Positions 11,590 to 25,064 are shown, counted from the first letter of the stretch. The stretch is DNA of 64,000 nucleotides from Arion vulgaris (GCA_020796225.1 CM036759.1:806001-870000), one strand, 5' to 3'. Program-made: numbers and translations. The notes: a model not told the origin generated them from the sequence alone.

Positions 11590-12030
11590 ATGAATATAGC
11601 TTCAAATGATTGAACCTCGAAGTCTGCGCGTGGAATGGGTGGACAGCATTCTTAGATCACATCTCAAGAAAATAACGGATGTACGCACTTGGACATGATG
11701 GCGTGCAGGATAACGAGCTTGCTGCCTTTCTTGCAAATAATGTCCGAATTTTGCGAGCAGAAGTATGGACAGAGCAGATGCCATAAATGCGGTACGCTCT
11801 CATTTATGTGATATGGTCGAGTCTCAGCCACTGGTGCCAGTCAGAGAATTAGGAGTTAATATTGGACATACCAGACAGTATCGTCTTTGTGGTAGAGAGA
11901 GAGAGGGTAAAAAAGGTAAAAGAGAGAGATCAACTTCTAATGGATACGGTGAGCAAATGGACTTTAGGATGGCTGCTGCAGCGGAGGACAAAGTACAAAT
12001 GGGAATACACAATGCCCTATGACTTCGATC
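11590..12030 (+). mobile_element. LINE-I fragment, decayed RNase H tail
   Basis: MDRADAINAVRSHLCDMVES then LGVNIGHTRQYRLCGRERE (11765-11910) parallels MDQADIINSLRER and the LKVKCGVARQERYAGRQRR segment of the copy at 5445. Upstream readings LRVEWVDSI and HDGVQDNELAAFLANN are frame-shifted relatives of the WIESLG and GVKGNERADRLAG blocks. Confidence 0.6.
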
Positions 12031-15000
12031 GCATAACATAACGTAAAAATGAGGTAATGCAGTTTTTCAAAGTACAAAACTAAGAAACATTGAAGTTTCG
12101 ACCACAATGTCGTTACCAAGCCTTTATGCAGCCTTTGGTACATAGCGTTATTTGCGTCTTATTTTGTATCAATATTAATATTCGTTTGTACAAGAATGTG
12201 TCATTCGTTTCAGGGATAAGCAGTTAATATGTCCTTTTTATGTGCTTACTTCTAATAACAACTTATATATGTACATACATAGACAGTACTTTTGTTTAAA
12301 TTACAAATATATACCGTCCAGTTATGATATAACATGAGGAATGATAGTAAGGACGCAGAGAAATTAAGGATCAATAGTTAAGCACTATCACATCAAGACT
12401 GAACAAATCATCTTCGGAAGTTCTATAAAGCAGTTACAATACTAATGTGAGGATATTGTCATCATTGCTTGGGGTGAATGAATAGTACTATACTTATTAG
12501 CTATATTGAGAATTGACTTATTACACTTTTAATAGAAAGTAGGTAGGAGGCAATGATGATGTGTCGAAAATACACTTTGATTGTTCAGTTGAAACATGAG
12601 GAAATGTCCTTTTACTAGTATGTTCAACTGACTTAATATGGATATTGTTCTTTCTTCTTCTTCTTTTGTCGTCATGTTGTTACCTGGTTGTTTCACAGTG
12701 TCGTGGTTTTTGTTTTTGTCTTGAGCTGCACTAATGGCTTAGGTGATAGTTATTTTTGCATTTTGACATGATTCTGCTATGCCATCTTTTTCGTGGTCTT
12801 CGTTTCGCTTTCTTTGCTGATGTTCTGCTGTAGAAGACTGTATACAGTGCAGTTTGGTTGCATTCTTATTAAGTGGACGAACCTGTCCCAACTATTTTTC
12901 TTATGTTGATTTTGGCGTCTTGTCTTGTCTGGTGTTGTTGGTAACTTTTCATTCTAATTGCATTTCTCGTGTAGTTATTTGGACATTACTGAATCTAAAC
13001 GGTTGCTGTTCGTAATATAACAGAAATGGATAGTAAAACGGACTAAACAGAACGAGGTAAAAACATATTGGAGAGGGCATTTTTCGTTTGATGTAGTGTA
13101 CATTTTGTCACTGACAGCACAACGGTTGGACGTAGTTCATGTTGCATAAGACTCGTAAAGTGTGTAACGTGTTTTTCAGTGACACGTTGTGTGATGTGGT
13201 CAACATCACTCCGGCACCTCTATTTCCAATATATTGATGGTAGTGAGGAACAATTAATCTTTGCTATCAATTAAGGTTTCAGTAGCTCTACACTAGTATA
13301 GATCTAGTATATTATGTAAAATTAGTATGATAAATGACATCTGTTGACGTTTCATTGTTACTATGAGCGTATCAATGAAAGCAGTTACGCCACTCAATGA
13401 TCGATAGCAAGTTTAGTCTCAATAATTACACACGCAATATCACTCACATTGTTTGTTGAAAAGATGTAGTGCCAGTGTTTATTTACTCGCGCAGTGCTTC
13501 TATTTTAACTAGGTTCGATCATATCCAACTCTAACTGGAGCCTGGCTGTGCTCGATTGACACTGAACTTGATCGTGCGTTTTAGCCAAGCAAAGCTGGCG
13601 TTTACTGAATTCGGACAAGATAACCTAACCGTAACTTCACAGTTTCAATATGAGGTAGTTTCACATTGATGGAATAAATATGTATGGCCATAGGTATGAA
13701 GCATTGACATTTAACAAGGCAGTTCTAAAATATGTATGTGATTTGAATGTAAATGTTACAGAAAAGTCATCCTTATAACATGGATAGGGAAGAGAACAAA
13801 TAGATGCAGAAAGAACTCAAAATCAAGAAAACTGTCGGATGCCATAATTTGAATGAGATTATTGCAATATTTAGACATTAAAAATAGACATGAAATTTTG
13901 AGGATATCCAATTCTCTTATTTTGTAATCATAAAATACGCGGATGAAGCTTGTTTCCGAAAGCTATCAATAGGTCCGTATGTTTCCATTCTACTTGTTAC
14001 TAATTCGACGTATTTCGAATTGGGTAATACATGTAAATAACCGGAAATTCGACGATTGTCGAATTTGGTCAGCAAACTGTCAAACCATTTCATTCTGTGT
14101 TTTGTGACGACAATCATGCAGAGTCGAGTTCCAACCTTCCCTCTATGGAAATTGTTGCCATGCCTATTGTTGTGTTGTTGTTGACCTTTTAGATACATCG
14201 CATTTCACATGTGGTATTTTTCTGTGCCTGTGCTTTATTCGCTGTCCAAATTTGGTTTGTTGTAGCATAAAGTAGAAATGAAGATACTTTTGCGTATTTG
14301 TTCCTTAGCTGACATGGAGATACTTGGATATCTGAGTAGTGGGACTTGATGCTAGGTGACAACTTTTGCTTCTAGACACTAACTTCTGATATTGGGGGCT
14401 ACGGTGTTAGGCACGTATTTTTTATTGATCATCGGCACTCGATAGGTGATGTGGCTAACATCACACCGACTTAATTTACTTCCTACTGTTGTTCTGGTAC
14501 TCGAATGAGGCTGACAGAGGTTGACCTGAAAGCAGTTAAGGTCGGAAAAAAATAACATCTCATACTGTGGAATTGAACTTGGACCTGGCGTCTAAGAAGT
14601 GACTGCACTTACTACTACGCTGTCACGGCCTTAAATCCAGTATTATACTGAACAAATGCTTATCAACGCACCGAGTCATGTATATGAAATGTAAGACGAG
14701 AAACTAGTTTTATTTCTGTGAATTAAAAGACAACTCTTGTTCTGGTGGGTCTCCACTTTAATAGTGAACAATACAATACTGATAACATTTCTAAATTATT
14801 TACTTTCATTACTACCATCATATTATTTTTAATATAACAAAAAGCAAGAAGTATATTAGTTTTATTTGTAAAATATACAATTAATAAAGGGCAGATCGAC
14901 AAGAACCGATTAAACTGTGAAACGATGCATGCGTGTGTGTTTGTGTCATGTCTAAGGTACGAATTCGTCTCGAATGTTAACTATCAAATACATTCAATGA

Positions 15001-15154
15001 TGGCAGATGAAGTGAACTACTGATGAAGCAGATGAAGTCCTTGATTACTGGACTCATTATGTTAACATTATGAACTGGTGTGTGCATGATTCCCCCCATA
15101 CTCTCTCGAAAAGTTGAGGACATATAACAACAAGGCGTTTTGTGTTGATATTTT

Positions 15155-15882
15155 CAAGGTGACAACAGAAAGTAACCACACCAAATTGAGTCTGAATATT
15201 AAGAAAACAGAAGGTATAATAATATCAAAATGCAGACACCAACAACATGCTCCATCATAGCAAGTAGGACGGATTTAAGATAAATATATCAATATACTTT
15301 AGAGTCCTGGTAACTTCAGATGGCAGATGAAGATCAGAAATAAAGAGCAGAACAGAGCCGACCAAAGATGTGTTCTAGACAATGAGAAGCGGTATATGCT
15401 ACAGGTCATTGTCGAATGAGGTTAGAATGAGAGTGTTACTCAGTACGATATAGAGCCAATACCGAAATACTGATGCGACTCATAGAAGGTAAACAAACAG
15501 ATAGAAAAATTGCTGGAGGGCAGAGATATATGTGGTGTACAGAGAAAAAGATAATAATTCAATGGACTGTTTAAATAACGACGGTAGAGGTGTTCAATGA
15601 AGCAAATACACTAAGAAAACGTTTTGTCAATGTAAGAAAGATGTAGTTATCATTTTTTTGATGAGAAAGGAAGGTCTATAGCACTTTGTGACAACCCGCA
15701 AGATCGAAGGAAGACGAGACAGATGACGACAGAGAGATACAATATTTTAACAGTCTAACTAGATACACGGATGCTCGGAAGAGCGTCAACATCTACAACG
15801 ATTGCAAATATCAGGGACAGAGCTTTGTGGAGATCCATGATTAACTTTGTCACCTGGCTCGGATTATGATGATGATGATGTC
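15155..15882 (+). mobile_element. LINE-B 3' fragment, more decayed
   Basis: LSLNIKKTEGIIISKCRHQQ (about 15190) parallels LSLNIKKKEV at 8300. TCAACATCTACAACG, GCAAATATCAGGGACAGAG and an ATGATGATGATGATG tail repeat the order of LINE-B. Frames are badly broken. Confidence 0.6.
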
Positions 15883-15884
15883 CA

Positions 15885-16949
15885 CGGTGATACTTGAACG
15901 ACTACAGTGGTCAATGATTATTTTCTTTCGTTCCACTCACAATATATAGTCTGATTTATGTCTATGTTAGAATCAGTATTGGTACATGTCATGAAGATCT
16001 GCAACTTTGGTTTACTGAAAATGACTTTGAAATGTAACAACTGGATCACAATCACATAAAGTAGCATCTACATTTTGCTAACGTATTGCTTTTATTGAAG
16101 TTTTACAATTTGAAAATTGCCTAGTGGAAGCATCAATAGTTCTCAGTTATAATAGTTCATTTTCTTTCTACGGGTCTTTATATTGTATTGTACAACCCAC
16201 TGACAATGACAATTTCAATCATTTCTAATCGTGTTTGGTTTATTGAAGACCAATACAGATGAGGGAGCCAGCAAAAATGATCATACAGATCTGTATATAA
16301 TACAGAAAAACGTTTGGAGGAAACATTACATAAAATTAAGTCGTCCAATTCAAAGACGGTAATGGAAATAATCTAATCTAATAATGATAATCTCTACGGA
16401 GACAGAGAAAATTCAAAAATAGAAAGAACATGTTCAACTGCTGCTAAGCTGCTCATTAAGTAAACGTGTCTATACTGCGATATCAGAGGCAGTAGATTAA
16501 CTGTACATACCCATCTAACCCATCTCATGTGTAGAAATAAAATAACCCATTGAGGTTGCAAATAGTTTGCTCATATTCGATGACAAATGAAGAGCTTTTA
16601 GTACGTCTAGACTGGATTATTAGATACAATCATTAGAAGATAAAGATTACGGTGCCCTAGTAATGAGAAGAATGTCAGTAGAGACATTGACTAGGACAAC
16701 TCTCTAATGGATAGCTGGTGGGGACAAGCCATGGATGTGGACATACCATATCAGAAGAGCAGGCTTAAGGGTGTTGACAGATTGTGGTCTGATGAGAACA
16801 CAATTAGAATAAAGGCAACAGAATGGTAACTTTGAACATCTGTTCGGGGTACATAGAGGATGTAGAGACACACAATATGCTCTCTGCTGCTATTAACTGG
16901 CATTTTTAGTAGTAGAGTACTTATACTGTAGCTTCTTCAGCAAATCACA
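15885..16949. other. intronic, nothing recognised
   Basis: No open reading of note. Sequence around 16640-16900 reads loosely like decayed transposon coding sequence but no motif could be fixed. Confidence 0.45.
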
Positions 16950-16971
16950 TTTTTTTTTTTTTTTTTTTTTT
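16950..16971. repeat. poly(T) tract of 22
   Basis: 22 consecutive T just outside the 3' end of minus-strand LINE-A copy 1 (gap of about 40 bp). On the minus strand it is poly(A), possibly the tail of LINE-A or of a small retrosequence. Confidence 0.9.
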
Positions 16972-17011
16972 ATTAAGCAACTTTTAAAGTTCCAATAGAA
17001 ATCAAAGTCAT

Positions 17012-18260
17012 AGTCAGTGGCCTCTTTGTCTCAGGAGACAATAGGTGTTGCGTCACGTAGTATGTTCTGTTCTGAATCACAACGTTTCATATGACTGTAA
17101 TGGCCTATTCTGGAGTGGCAATCCTTGCCACAGTTGCTGCAGGTAAAACTGGAGACTAGAGCCGATGCATGGTATGTTCTCTTTTGCCTCCACATGTGAT
17201 GTTGTTTTTCTTCTTTTCTTTTTGAGCCGCCCTCACTGCCGCTCGCCATGCTTGCCTGTCTTTGGCCAACCGCTCCCAGTGTTTTGTGTCTATGCCGCAT
17301 GAAGTTAGATCACGCTTGCAGGTGTCAATGAATCGTAATAATGGGCGCCCATGCTGTCTAACACCAGATGTGATTTGACCATTTAGAATGTTCTTTGGGA
17401 TTCTATCATCGCTCATACGGCACCACGTGTCCCAGTCATCTGAGACGTCGCTGACTCAGTAAAATGTGCATGCTTGGAATGCCAGCACTGTTCAGAACTT
17501 CTATATTGGAGATGGGATCTTGTCATCGGATGTTCTATATTCGCCTGAGACAGCGCATGTGGAAGGTGTGGAGGCGATGTTCTTGTCTAACATATGTGTT
17601 CCATGTCTCACTACCATACAGCAGAGTGCTGAGAACACACGCTATACTTGTGTCTTGGTGTTTCTTGTGAGTGCCCTGTTTTCCCATACACGCTTTGCTA
17701 ATTTAAACATAGCAGTGGAGGCCTTCCAAATGCGACAACTAATTTCATCATCGAAGGAGAGGTTGCTGCTGATGACAGAGCCAAGGTATGTAAAGGTATT
17801 GACTACTTCAAGCGTATGACTGCCAATGTTGTTAGATGGGGCTCTGCTAATATCCTGGAGCATTATATTTGTTTTCTTCAAGCTGATGGTCAAGCCGAAT
17901 TCATTTGATGCTGCAGCAGATCTGTCCATGAGGTGTTGTAGCCCTTCTTCTGTGTGTGATGTTAATGCTGCATCATCGGCAAACAGAAGTTCCTGATGGA
18001 GACTCTTTGGACTTTGGTCTTTGCTTTGAGTCGTGCCATGTTGAACAATTTTCCATCTGATCTTGTGTGGAGAAATATTCCTACTTAGGCGGATTCAAAA
18101 GCATAGGAGAGAAGTAGGGAGAAAAATATCCCAAAAAGTGTGGCTGCTTGATGCCGCTGTTGATTGGAAAAGCGCTGGAGGAGGCCCCATCAAACATCAC
18201 TGTACCCTTCATGTTGTTATGGAATAATGTTATGATTTTAAGCAATGTAGGAAGGCAGCC
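17012..18260 (-). mobile_element. LINE-A copy 1, 3' half (RT thumb to Cys/His tail)
   Basis: This minus-strand remnant of a non-LTR retrotransposon carries, in order, the palm segment after FADD (MDRSAAASNEFGLTISLKKT), a TYLGSVIS block, RNILNGQITSGVRQHGRPLL and a terminal zinc-knuckle-like tail CSNCGKDCHSRIGHYSHMKR. Frameshifts and stops break it. It ends near a GGCCTCTTTGTCTCAGGAG 3' region shared with copy 2. The copy is split at 18260 by the RTE-type element and continues at 21498. Confidence 0.85.
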
Positions 18261-21200
18261 CTCCCCATGAGGCCATTACCTTGTAGTGGTGGGGAGGCTT
18301 CGTGCTCCAATGATACAGTGAGCTAGGACGGCGGGAACTTATGTTCCCGGAAGGGTACAAGCCGGAAAGGTCACTGAAGAGGGACAGACGAAGCATGGTC
18401 TCCTGGTCCTCCAGGTTGGGGTTGGGCTTGGGACTAACGATCCCATCCTTTAAAAAAATTAAAGTTACGGAAACAACAACAAACATACAACCTATCTACG
18501 GGCATGAAGGGCTACCAGAGTCATTGACTCACATGACTGGAAGTGGTGAAAGCCGAAAGGAAGCTACTTTCATGAGGACGGAAGTCCTGAATGCCAAAAC
18601 CAAGACCAGAATTGGATGCTGGAATGTAAGAACAATGTACAAAACCGGAAAACTGTCACAAATAACAGCAGAAATGAGAAGATATAATCTACATATCCTA
18701 GAGGGTTGTGAGAGCAGATGGACAGGAAATGGAAGAAGTACCACTGCAACAGGTGAAACAGTCCTTTTTCTGGACAAGACGATGACCTACACCATGAAGG
18801 AGTAGCAGTAATCCTAAGAAAAGGCGTGGAAAAGTGTCTATTAGAATGGAAACCTATCAGCAGCCGCTTGATTAAGATCAGACTAAAGGGAAGCATACAA
18901 ACATCACAATCCTACAATGCTATGCGCCAACTAATGATAGAAGATACAAAAAGACTCTTACTACGAAAACCTACAAGCAGAATTAGACAAGTCACCATCC
19001 CATGATGTTATCATTGTTATGGGAGATCTAAATGCGAAGGTCGGACAAGACAACACGCATAGTTATAGAACTATGGGAAAATATGGATGTGGTATGATGA
19101 ACGAAAATGGGAACGTTTAGTAAACTTCTGCAGCATGAACAATCTCGTTATAGGAGGAACCTATTTCAACATTTAGATATCCACAAATTAACATGGTATT
19201 CCCCTAATGGCAGAGATAAAAACCAAATAGACCACATAATGATCAATGGACCCTGGAGACGCTCGCTGCTAGATGTTGTAGTCAAGAGAGGTGCAGATGT
19301 TGTTAGCGACCACCACCTAGTCACAGCTTATGTCAAACTTAAACTAAGAAAAACAGGACAACAGAAAAACTTCCAAAAGAGGTTCGATGTGGATAGACTA
19401 AAAGACACGGAAGTAAGGGATAAGTTTATAATGCAGATAAAGAACAGATTCCAAGCCTTAGAAAGTAATGAAACTACGGATGAAACTGACAACATAGATA
19501 GAACATGGAACAACATAGCATCTATATATAGCAAGAGCAGTGAAACATGTCTAGGTACCACAAAGAAAAAAAAGAATGGATAACACCAACAACATGGAAA
19601 ATAATAGACAGCCGAAGAATATTAAAAAAGAAATTGTTGAAGCAAGTCCGAAAGACTGAAAGCAAGATACAAGAACAGTACAAAAGCGCAAGTAAAGAAA
19701 TCAAACGGCTGTGAGCTGATAAAAGAATGTATGTTGAAGACCTGGCAGTGCAGGCAGAAGAAGCAGCAAAAAAGTGTGATCAGGGAACAGTGTACAAAAT
19801 TACAAAGCTAATAAGCGGGAAACATTACAGGAGATCAAATACTTTCATAAAGGATAAGAATGGAATACTATTGACAACGGAAAGGAACAAGAAATACGAT
19901 GGACAGAGCATTTTAAAGAATTGCTAAATGAACCGCCAACGGTAGTAGCAGACATACCAGAGCCAACAGAGGAATTAGAAATTGGCATTGAAACACCCAG
20001 CCAGGATGAGATCATTACAGCAATTAAATCTCTTAAGAATAACAAGGCACCAGGAATGATAACTTAAACGCAGAACTATTCAAATAGACCCAGAACTTGC
20101 AGCTAATATATTGCAACCCTTGTTTACTACTATATGGAATACCCAAATAATACCTGATGCATGGAACAGAGGAGTCATCATCAAGATCCCCAAGAAGGGC
20201 TCCATTGCCGATTGTAATAATTGGCGTGGAATAACACTGCTTTCTGTCCCAAGTAAAATCTTAAGCAAAATCATCGTACAACGTATTACTGATGCTGTGG
20301 ATAAGAAACTAAAGAAAAGGAACAACAGGATTTCGCAGAGGACGGGCTGTATAGGCCAAATATTTGCTCTTAGAAATATCATAGAGCAATGCACAGAATA
20401 GCAAAGCAAACTCTATATCAACTTTGTAGATTTTGAAAAAGCTTTTGATAGCATACACAGCGAAAGTCTATGGCGTATCTTAAGATGGTATGGAATCCCA
20501 CTGTGTTTTATAAATATTATAAAAGCTGCTACAGCAAGTTTGCATGCAGTGCTGAAACTTCAGAACTAAAGTTTGAAGTAAAAACAGGCGTGCGACAAGG
20601 ATGTGTTATGTCAGCCCTATTATTCAACACTGTCATAGATTGGGTGATGCGTAAAACAACGGAAGATAAGGCAAGAGGTATTAGATGGACGCTCACATCC
20701 ACTCTGGAAGACCTAGATTTTGCAGATGACATCGCACTCCTATCTCATACACATAGAGATATCCAGGAAAAGACCTGCCGCCTTAACCAATATGGTGAGA
20801 TGGTTGGGCTGAAAATAAATCAGAAGAAAACTGAAGCAATGACTCTGGAACATGAACCCCAGCACCAGTCAAACTAGAAGGTAAACCCTCCGAGATACAA
20901 CCGCTTTCACATACCTTGAAGTGTTATTAGCAATGAAGGAGGCGCTGGATCTGACATTAAAAACAGACTGAGTAAGGCACGAGTGCATTCATGACCCTTC
21001 AGACCGCCTGGAAATCTGCCCAATGCAGCATCAGAACCAAGACTAGTATCTATAACAGCTGTGTGCTGTCAACATTGCTGTACGGATCGGAATGCTGGAG
21101 AATGACAGAACAGGATATGTCAAGACTCTCCGCCTTTCATACAGCTTGTCTGCGAAAAATCTTACGCGTGTACTGGCCGACTACTATCTCGAATCAAGAA

Positions 21201-21497
21201 TTGCTTGCACGATGCCAACAAGGTAATATGGGCACTATCATCCGAAGACGACGCTGGAGATGGATTGGACATGTGATGCGCATGGAGACTGGCTCCGACA
21301 CGAAAACTGCACTGAGATGGACTCCAGAGGGTAGGCGAAAGCGTGGAAGACCAAAGACGACCTGGAGGAGAACGATAGAGCAAGAGCTGAAGGAAATGAA
21401 TCATAGCTGGAACACAATCAGAGGAAGGCCGTGAACAGGAAGAATGGTGTACGTTGTTGCTGCCCTAAACGCCAAGGGCGTAACAGGCTAAAGAGAG
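18261..21497 (+). mobile_element. near full-length RTE-type non-LTR retrotransposon (3.24 kb)
   Basis: An 11-bp duplication GGAAGGCAGCC flanks the element at 18250-18260 and 21498-21508, and the uninterrupted sister sequence of LINE-A at about 49672-49682 shows one copy of the site. The 5' end (CTCCCCATGAGGCCATTACC then TTGTAGTGGTGGGGAGGCTT) and 3' end (CGCCAAGGGCGTAACAGGCT) bracket a single endonuclease-RT ORF. The length suits RTE-like elements of about 3.2 kb. The matching duplication and the 5' leader suggest insertion as a full-length copy by target-primed reverse transcription. The clade is inferred from the ORF pattern and size, not from a tree. Confidence 0.88.
18341..21434 (+). pseudogene. 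endonuclease-reverse transcriptase of the nested RTE-type element
   Basis: Domains in order: AP endonuclease start TRIGCWNVRTMYKTGKLSQI (about 18600); MGDLNAKVGQDN (about 19020); HKLTWYSPNGRDKNQIDHIM and SDHHLVTA (19165-19330), holding the catalytic D and H; RT fingers around PGMIT and IPKKGSIADCNNWRGITLLS (20060-20250); an FVDFEKAFDS-type motif A (about 20420); VRQGCVMSALLFNTVIDWVM (20590); the FADDIALLSHT catalytic box (20718); and C-terminal RWRWIGHVMRMETGSDTK with GRRKRGRPKTTWRR (21250-21370). At least five frameshifts or stops (for example near 18766, 19583, 19713, 20066 and 20401) break it. It resembles genes mislabelled craniofacial development protein 2-like in animal annotations. Confidence 0.85.
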
Positions 21498-23640
21498 GGA
21501 AGGCAGCCGATTTTCCAAAAAAGCTTGAAGAGGCCATCTTTACTCACTGGTCAAATGTCTTTTGTTAGATCTATGAAGGCAATGTACAGTGGCATGCGTT
21601 GTTCGCGACATTTCTCATGCAGTTGTCTCAAGGAGAATAACATGTCAATAGTGGATCTGTTGGATCTAAATCCACAGTGTGACTCAGGGTATACTTGGTT
21701 TGCTAGCTTTTGTAACCTATTTAGTACTACGCGTGCGAAGATCTTCCCCACGATGCTGAGCAACGAGATACCACGGTAGTTGTTAGTCACCACGATCACC
21801 TTTATTTTTATACAAGGTGATGATGTTTCACATCTCATGTCCTGAGGCACTTCTCCCTCCTTCCAGCATAGGCACAATAATTCTTGCAGACTGGTCAGGA
21901 GAGTTTGCTTAGCACATTTGATTACTTCAGGGAAATGCCGTCCTTTCCAGTTGCTTTCCCGTTTGCCAGGGTGTCAATCGCAATACTGATTTCTGCCTCT
22001 GAGGGCATCTGGTCTAATGTGCTCAAGGTCGGAAGAGCTTTAATTGCATCAAACGCGATGTCAGTTACAATATTTTGGGTGGAATATAACTCTAGATAAT
22101 GTTCCACCCAGCGTTCCATATGTTTTATTGCGATCGATTAGAACTTCCCTGTTTTTGTTTAGAGGTGCAGTCTTTTTGACAGCTGGGACAGAAGCCTTCC
22201 TAATGCCCTCATGACACCCTTGTGTCCTGTATCAAGAGAGAGCTGGATATTACTGCATAACTCCTGCCAGTAGTCGTTTGCGCATCGCCTGGCTGTTTTT
22301 GTGCGACACTTCTTGCAGATCTAAGAGCAAGAAGTGACTTGCACTGGATTCTTGTTATGGTTCAGAAGGGCAGTTCTTGTTTCTGCTATGACAGGCTCCA
22401 ACTCTAATATGTTTGCAGCAAACCAATCAGGGTTTGCCTATCTCGGGTGCCAAAGGTGGTTTTGGCTGAATTATATATGGCATCCCGGATGTAGGACCAC
22501 TTTGTTTCCACATTTCCTTTTGGTGTGCTTTGGAGAATGCTTCCTTGTGTATTGCAGAACGATTGTACCATTTCTGGTTTGGTGGTATTTTCGGTGTTAA
22601 TGTGTGGACACCCTTTCTCTTCGAGATGGTGGAGTGTTTTTATTTTCAGCCTAACTTTGCTACATATCAGTGAATGGTCAGTGCCACAGTCAGCACTATG
22701 GTAGCTACGAGTGCTGAGCACACTGTTTATCGCATTTCGCCTCGTTATAACTAGATCTGAGTGCCATCTATGTGAACGTGGGTGTTTCCAGGACACCTTG
22801 TGGCAGGGTTTGGTATTAAAGAAAGTGTTTGTGATGCAAGGTTGTTTAGTTGCATATCTCCAGTAGCCGTTGTCCATTTTCATTAATTTTCCAGTACCAT
22901 GTTTTCCAAGGCACGATGGCACAGATTGTGATCGGCTCCAACTCTGGCATTGAAGTCCCCCATTAGGTATAGGTGTTCGTTTTGGGGAATTCTACTGATT
23001 TCTGATTGTATCTCCTCATAAAATTTATCTTTTACGTCAGGCTTTGAGTGTAGTGTTGGTTCGTATACACTGAAGAGATGGACCGGGCCTGTTACTGTAC
23101 GGAGTTTAATGGATAAAATACGGTCTGAGCCGTTTATTGGAGGTTCTACCATTTTTTTTTTACCGATCCAGAAGCCCGGCTTTTCAGCTCTTCGGCTCGG
23201 TGCCATGGACATCGTAATCCCTTCGGTTCGGTGCCAGGAACACCGTAAATCTGGGGAATCTGTGGCTTTTTCTGCCATCCCGCGAATTGAACCCCACACA
23301 CAGAGGACAGTCACCCGTAGTCCAACGCGCTACGAACACGCTGGGCAGACGGGCAGGTTACCATGTGGAGCAGTGTATTTGATGGCAAATCTCTCCATGC
23401 AGTCTTGGTTCGTCTTGAGCTTTTTCTTGCCAGTAGAACGTGTAGTCTTGTTCCCTCAGCGATCCATTTTCAGCGAGTTGTGTCTCCTGTAGTGCTGCGA
23501 TGTCCACTCCAAGTCGTTTGAGCTCATTGTTGATTACTGCAGTTTTCCATATGTCGTGTATCTGTGTAAGATCTTCTGACAGGCCAGGACATTGTCCTTC
23601 CGTTCCAGCTTGCTAAGCGAAGGGCTGGAGCCTTCTTGAT
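21498..23640 (-). mobile_element. LINE-A copy 1, 5' half (endonuclease and RT fingers)
   Basis: Minus-strand continuation beyond the nested element. The part at 22883-23640 carries the AP endonuclease (GPVHLFSVYEPTLHSKPDV, LMGDFNARVGADH, with QETRLAENGS-like sequence upstream, broken by the SINE at 23150-23350). The part at 22404-22922 carries SWKHPRSHRWH and the S-A-D-x-x-TDHSL catalytic end. The RT entry MERWVEHYLELYSTQNIV lies near 22119 and GFRSNRSTIDMLFSLRQL near 21600. Many frameshifts make it non-functional. The 5' limit is unclear: similarity to copy 2 stops near 23640, and related-looking sequence may run to about 23790. Confidence 0.82.
23150..23350 (-). mobile_element. SINE-2 copy with poly(A), inserted in LINE-A
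   Basis: Read on the minus strand it starts near CCCGTCTGCCCAGC and has TAGCGCGTTGGACTACGG (box A-like), GGGTTCAATTCGCGGG (box B-like) and GGCACCGAACCGAAGGG. It ends with GGATCGGTAAAAAAAAAA. The uninterrupted sister LINE-A copy shows GGTTCTACCAAGTGGAG at 53742-53762. Here the flanks are GGTTCTACCA on one side and GGTTACCA on the other, an imperfect target-site duplication. It interrupts the endonuclease region of LINE-A copy 1. Confidence 0.8.
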
Positions 23641-23789
23641 TTTATTATTATTGTTTGGTGCAGTACTTACAGTCCACTTGTCAGGTAATACCTTAAGCTC
23701 CAAGCACCCATTGGAGCAGGTGAACTGTGGGGGATGACAAATTATTGTCCGGGGGCGGTCGGCTTGAGGCCTTGAGAAATCAAAGTATA

Positions 23790-24881
23790 TTTATGTATAT
23801 CAGTAGCTTAGTGCTCACACTAGAGCATTGTCAATTGTTCCCAATTTTATATCAACTTAGAAAATATTACATTTCTTTAGAATATTTTAGCACAATGTAC
23901 ATACAGTATATTTAAGATTTTCAAAACAAGTATTGTATCTCACGAATTATTAAATTAACTCAGAGAGCGACAATGATAGCGTCAGTCATTGAATTATGAA
24001 GACTATTGGAACGCTGAGGTTAATGTTTGATCGAATGTTTAGTGTAATCAGTAATATATCTCTTTTCTAACTTAAGAATGGGAGATTCACACCTGCCATT
24101 AATAAAATGTTAACACTGATACAACTTATGTAAAATTTACAAGTCGTAAACGGAAACACCGTAACACAATTCCTTCATAATCAATGTACAGAAGCTGGTC
24201 TCATATGTACTTTTTACATGCACAATCTACTTTCGAGATATCAAGTTACGGATTTAGTTTTTAAATATTGTCAGTATTTCTAACATTCATTATTTTGAAT
24301 AGACTTTTGAAATTGCACTTACTTATTCATATGTAAAATTAAAGTATGTCAAACTGTCAAAATGTAGATAACTTGTGTAAATGTAAAACAATGTAGTGTA
24401 TTATCAATTGACAAAAGTTAGAGTATAACTATTTTCAGACACATTATTGTGAAGCCACATTTCGTATGTATAATACAGTTGCTTTTGTTTTCAAAATATT
24501 GTTCCGTGTGTTCATTCACAATACTATTTTAGATAATTGGTATGCAATTATTTTAAACAAAATATTCTAAATCACACGCTATTCAAACGTCAACTATCTG
24601 TTTGTGTCATTTTGAATTACGATATTATTCGAAAAATAAACTGTCACATACGTTATTTGTTTCTGAAAGCCATGACGGCATTACCCATCATTTTGTAGCA
24701 TCAATTAGTTAGTTATATTGTATTTAATCATTCTAAACGTAAGTACTTAAAATGGATTACAATTGTTACAAACTAAAATTTATAGCAGATATTATTACAT
24801 GTTATCCTCTGAATAGTAAAATATTTCAAATGACTTTTTATGTTTGACAATAGAATTAAACAATATATATAAATATCCCAA

Positions 24882-24931
<50 letters not shown>

Positions 24932-25064
24932 CATATACAACTCGCAAAATGATATTTTTCTCACTAGCATCTGCTCTTTTTGTATTTTAAAATAAACAAT
25001 ACGATACGACACTAATTTAATTCATAGAAACAAAATAATCATAGAATAAACATAGTTTGCAGAA
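23790..25064. other. AT-rich upstream region of the GPCR gene
   Basis: About 70 percent AT by eye, no readings or repeats apart from the (AT)n tract. Any promoter or 5' exon of the GPCR gene would lie here; no TATA or initiator can be argued over background. Confidence 0.45.
24885..24929. repeat. (AT)n microsatellite
   Basis: About 22 uninterrupted AT dinucleotides, 135 bp upstream of the GPCR start codon. Confidence 0.95.

Larger units (their letters stand above)
9441..15150. other. long repeat-poor intronic stretch
   Basis: Besides the MITE (9918) and a LINE-I fragment (11590-12030) nothing is recognised. The minus reading at 13917-14198 (93 codons, DSLLTKFDNRRISGYLHVLP) matches no family I know. 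A TTC run lies at about 12652. This is the quietest part of the window. Confidence 0.5.

Noticed and set aside
13917..14198. 93-codon minus-strand reading as a gene
   Set aside because: No family recognised and no supporting context; kept only as a note.
23109..23492. 127-codon plus reading as a gene
   Set aside because: It runs antisense through LINE-A and the SINE-2 copy.
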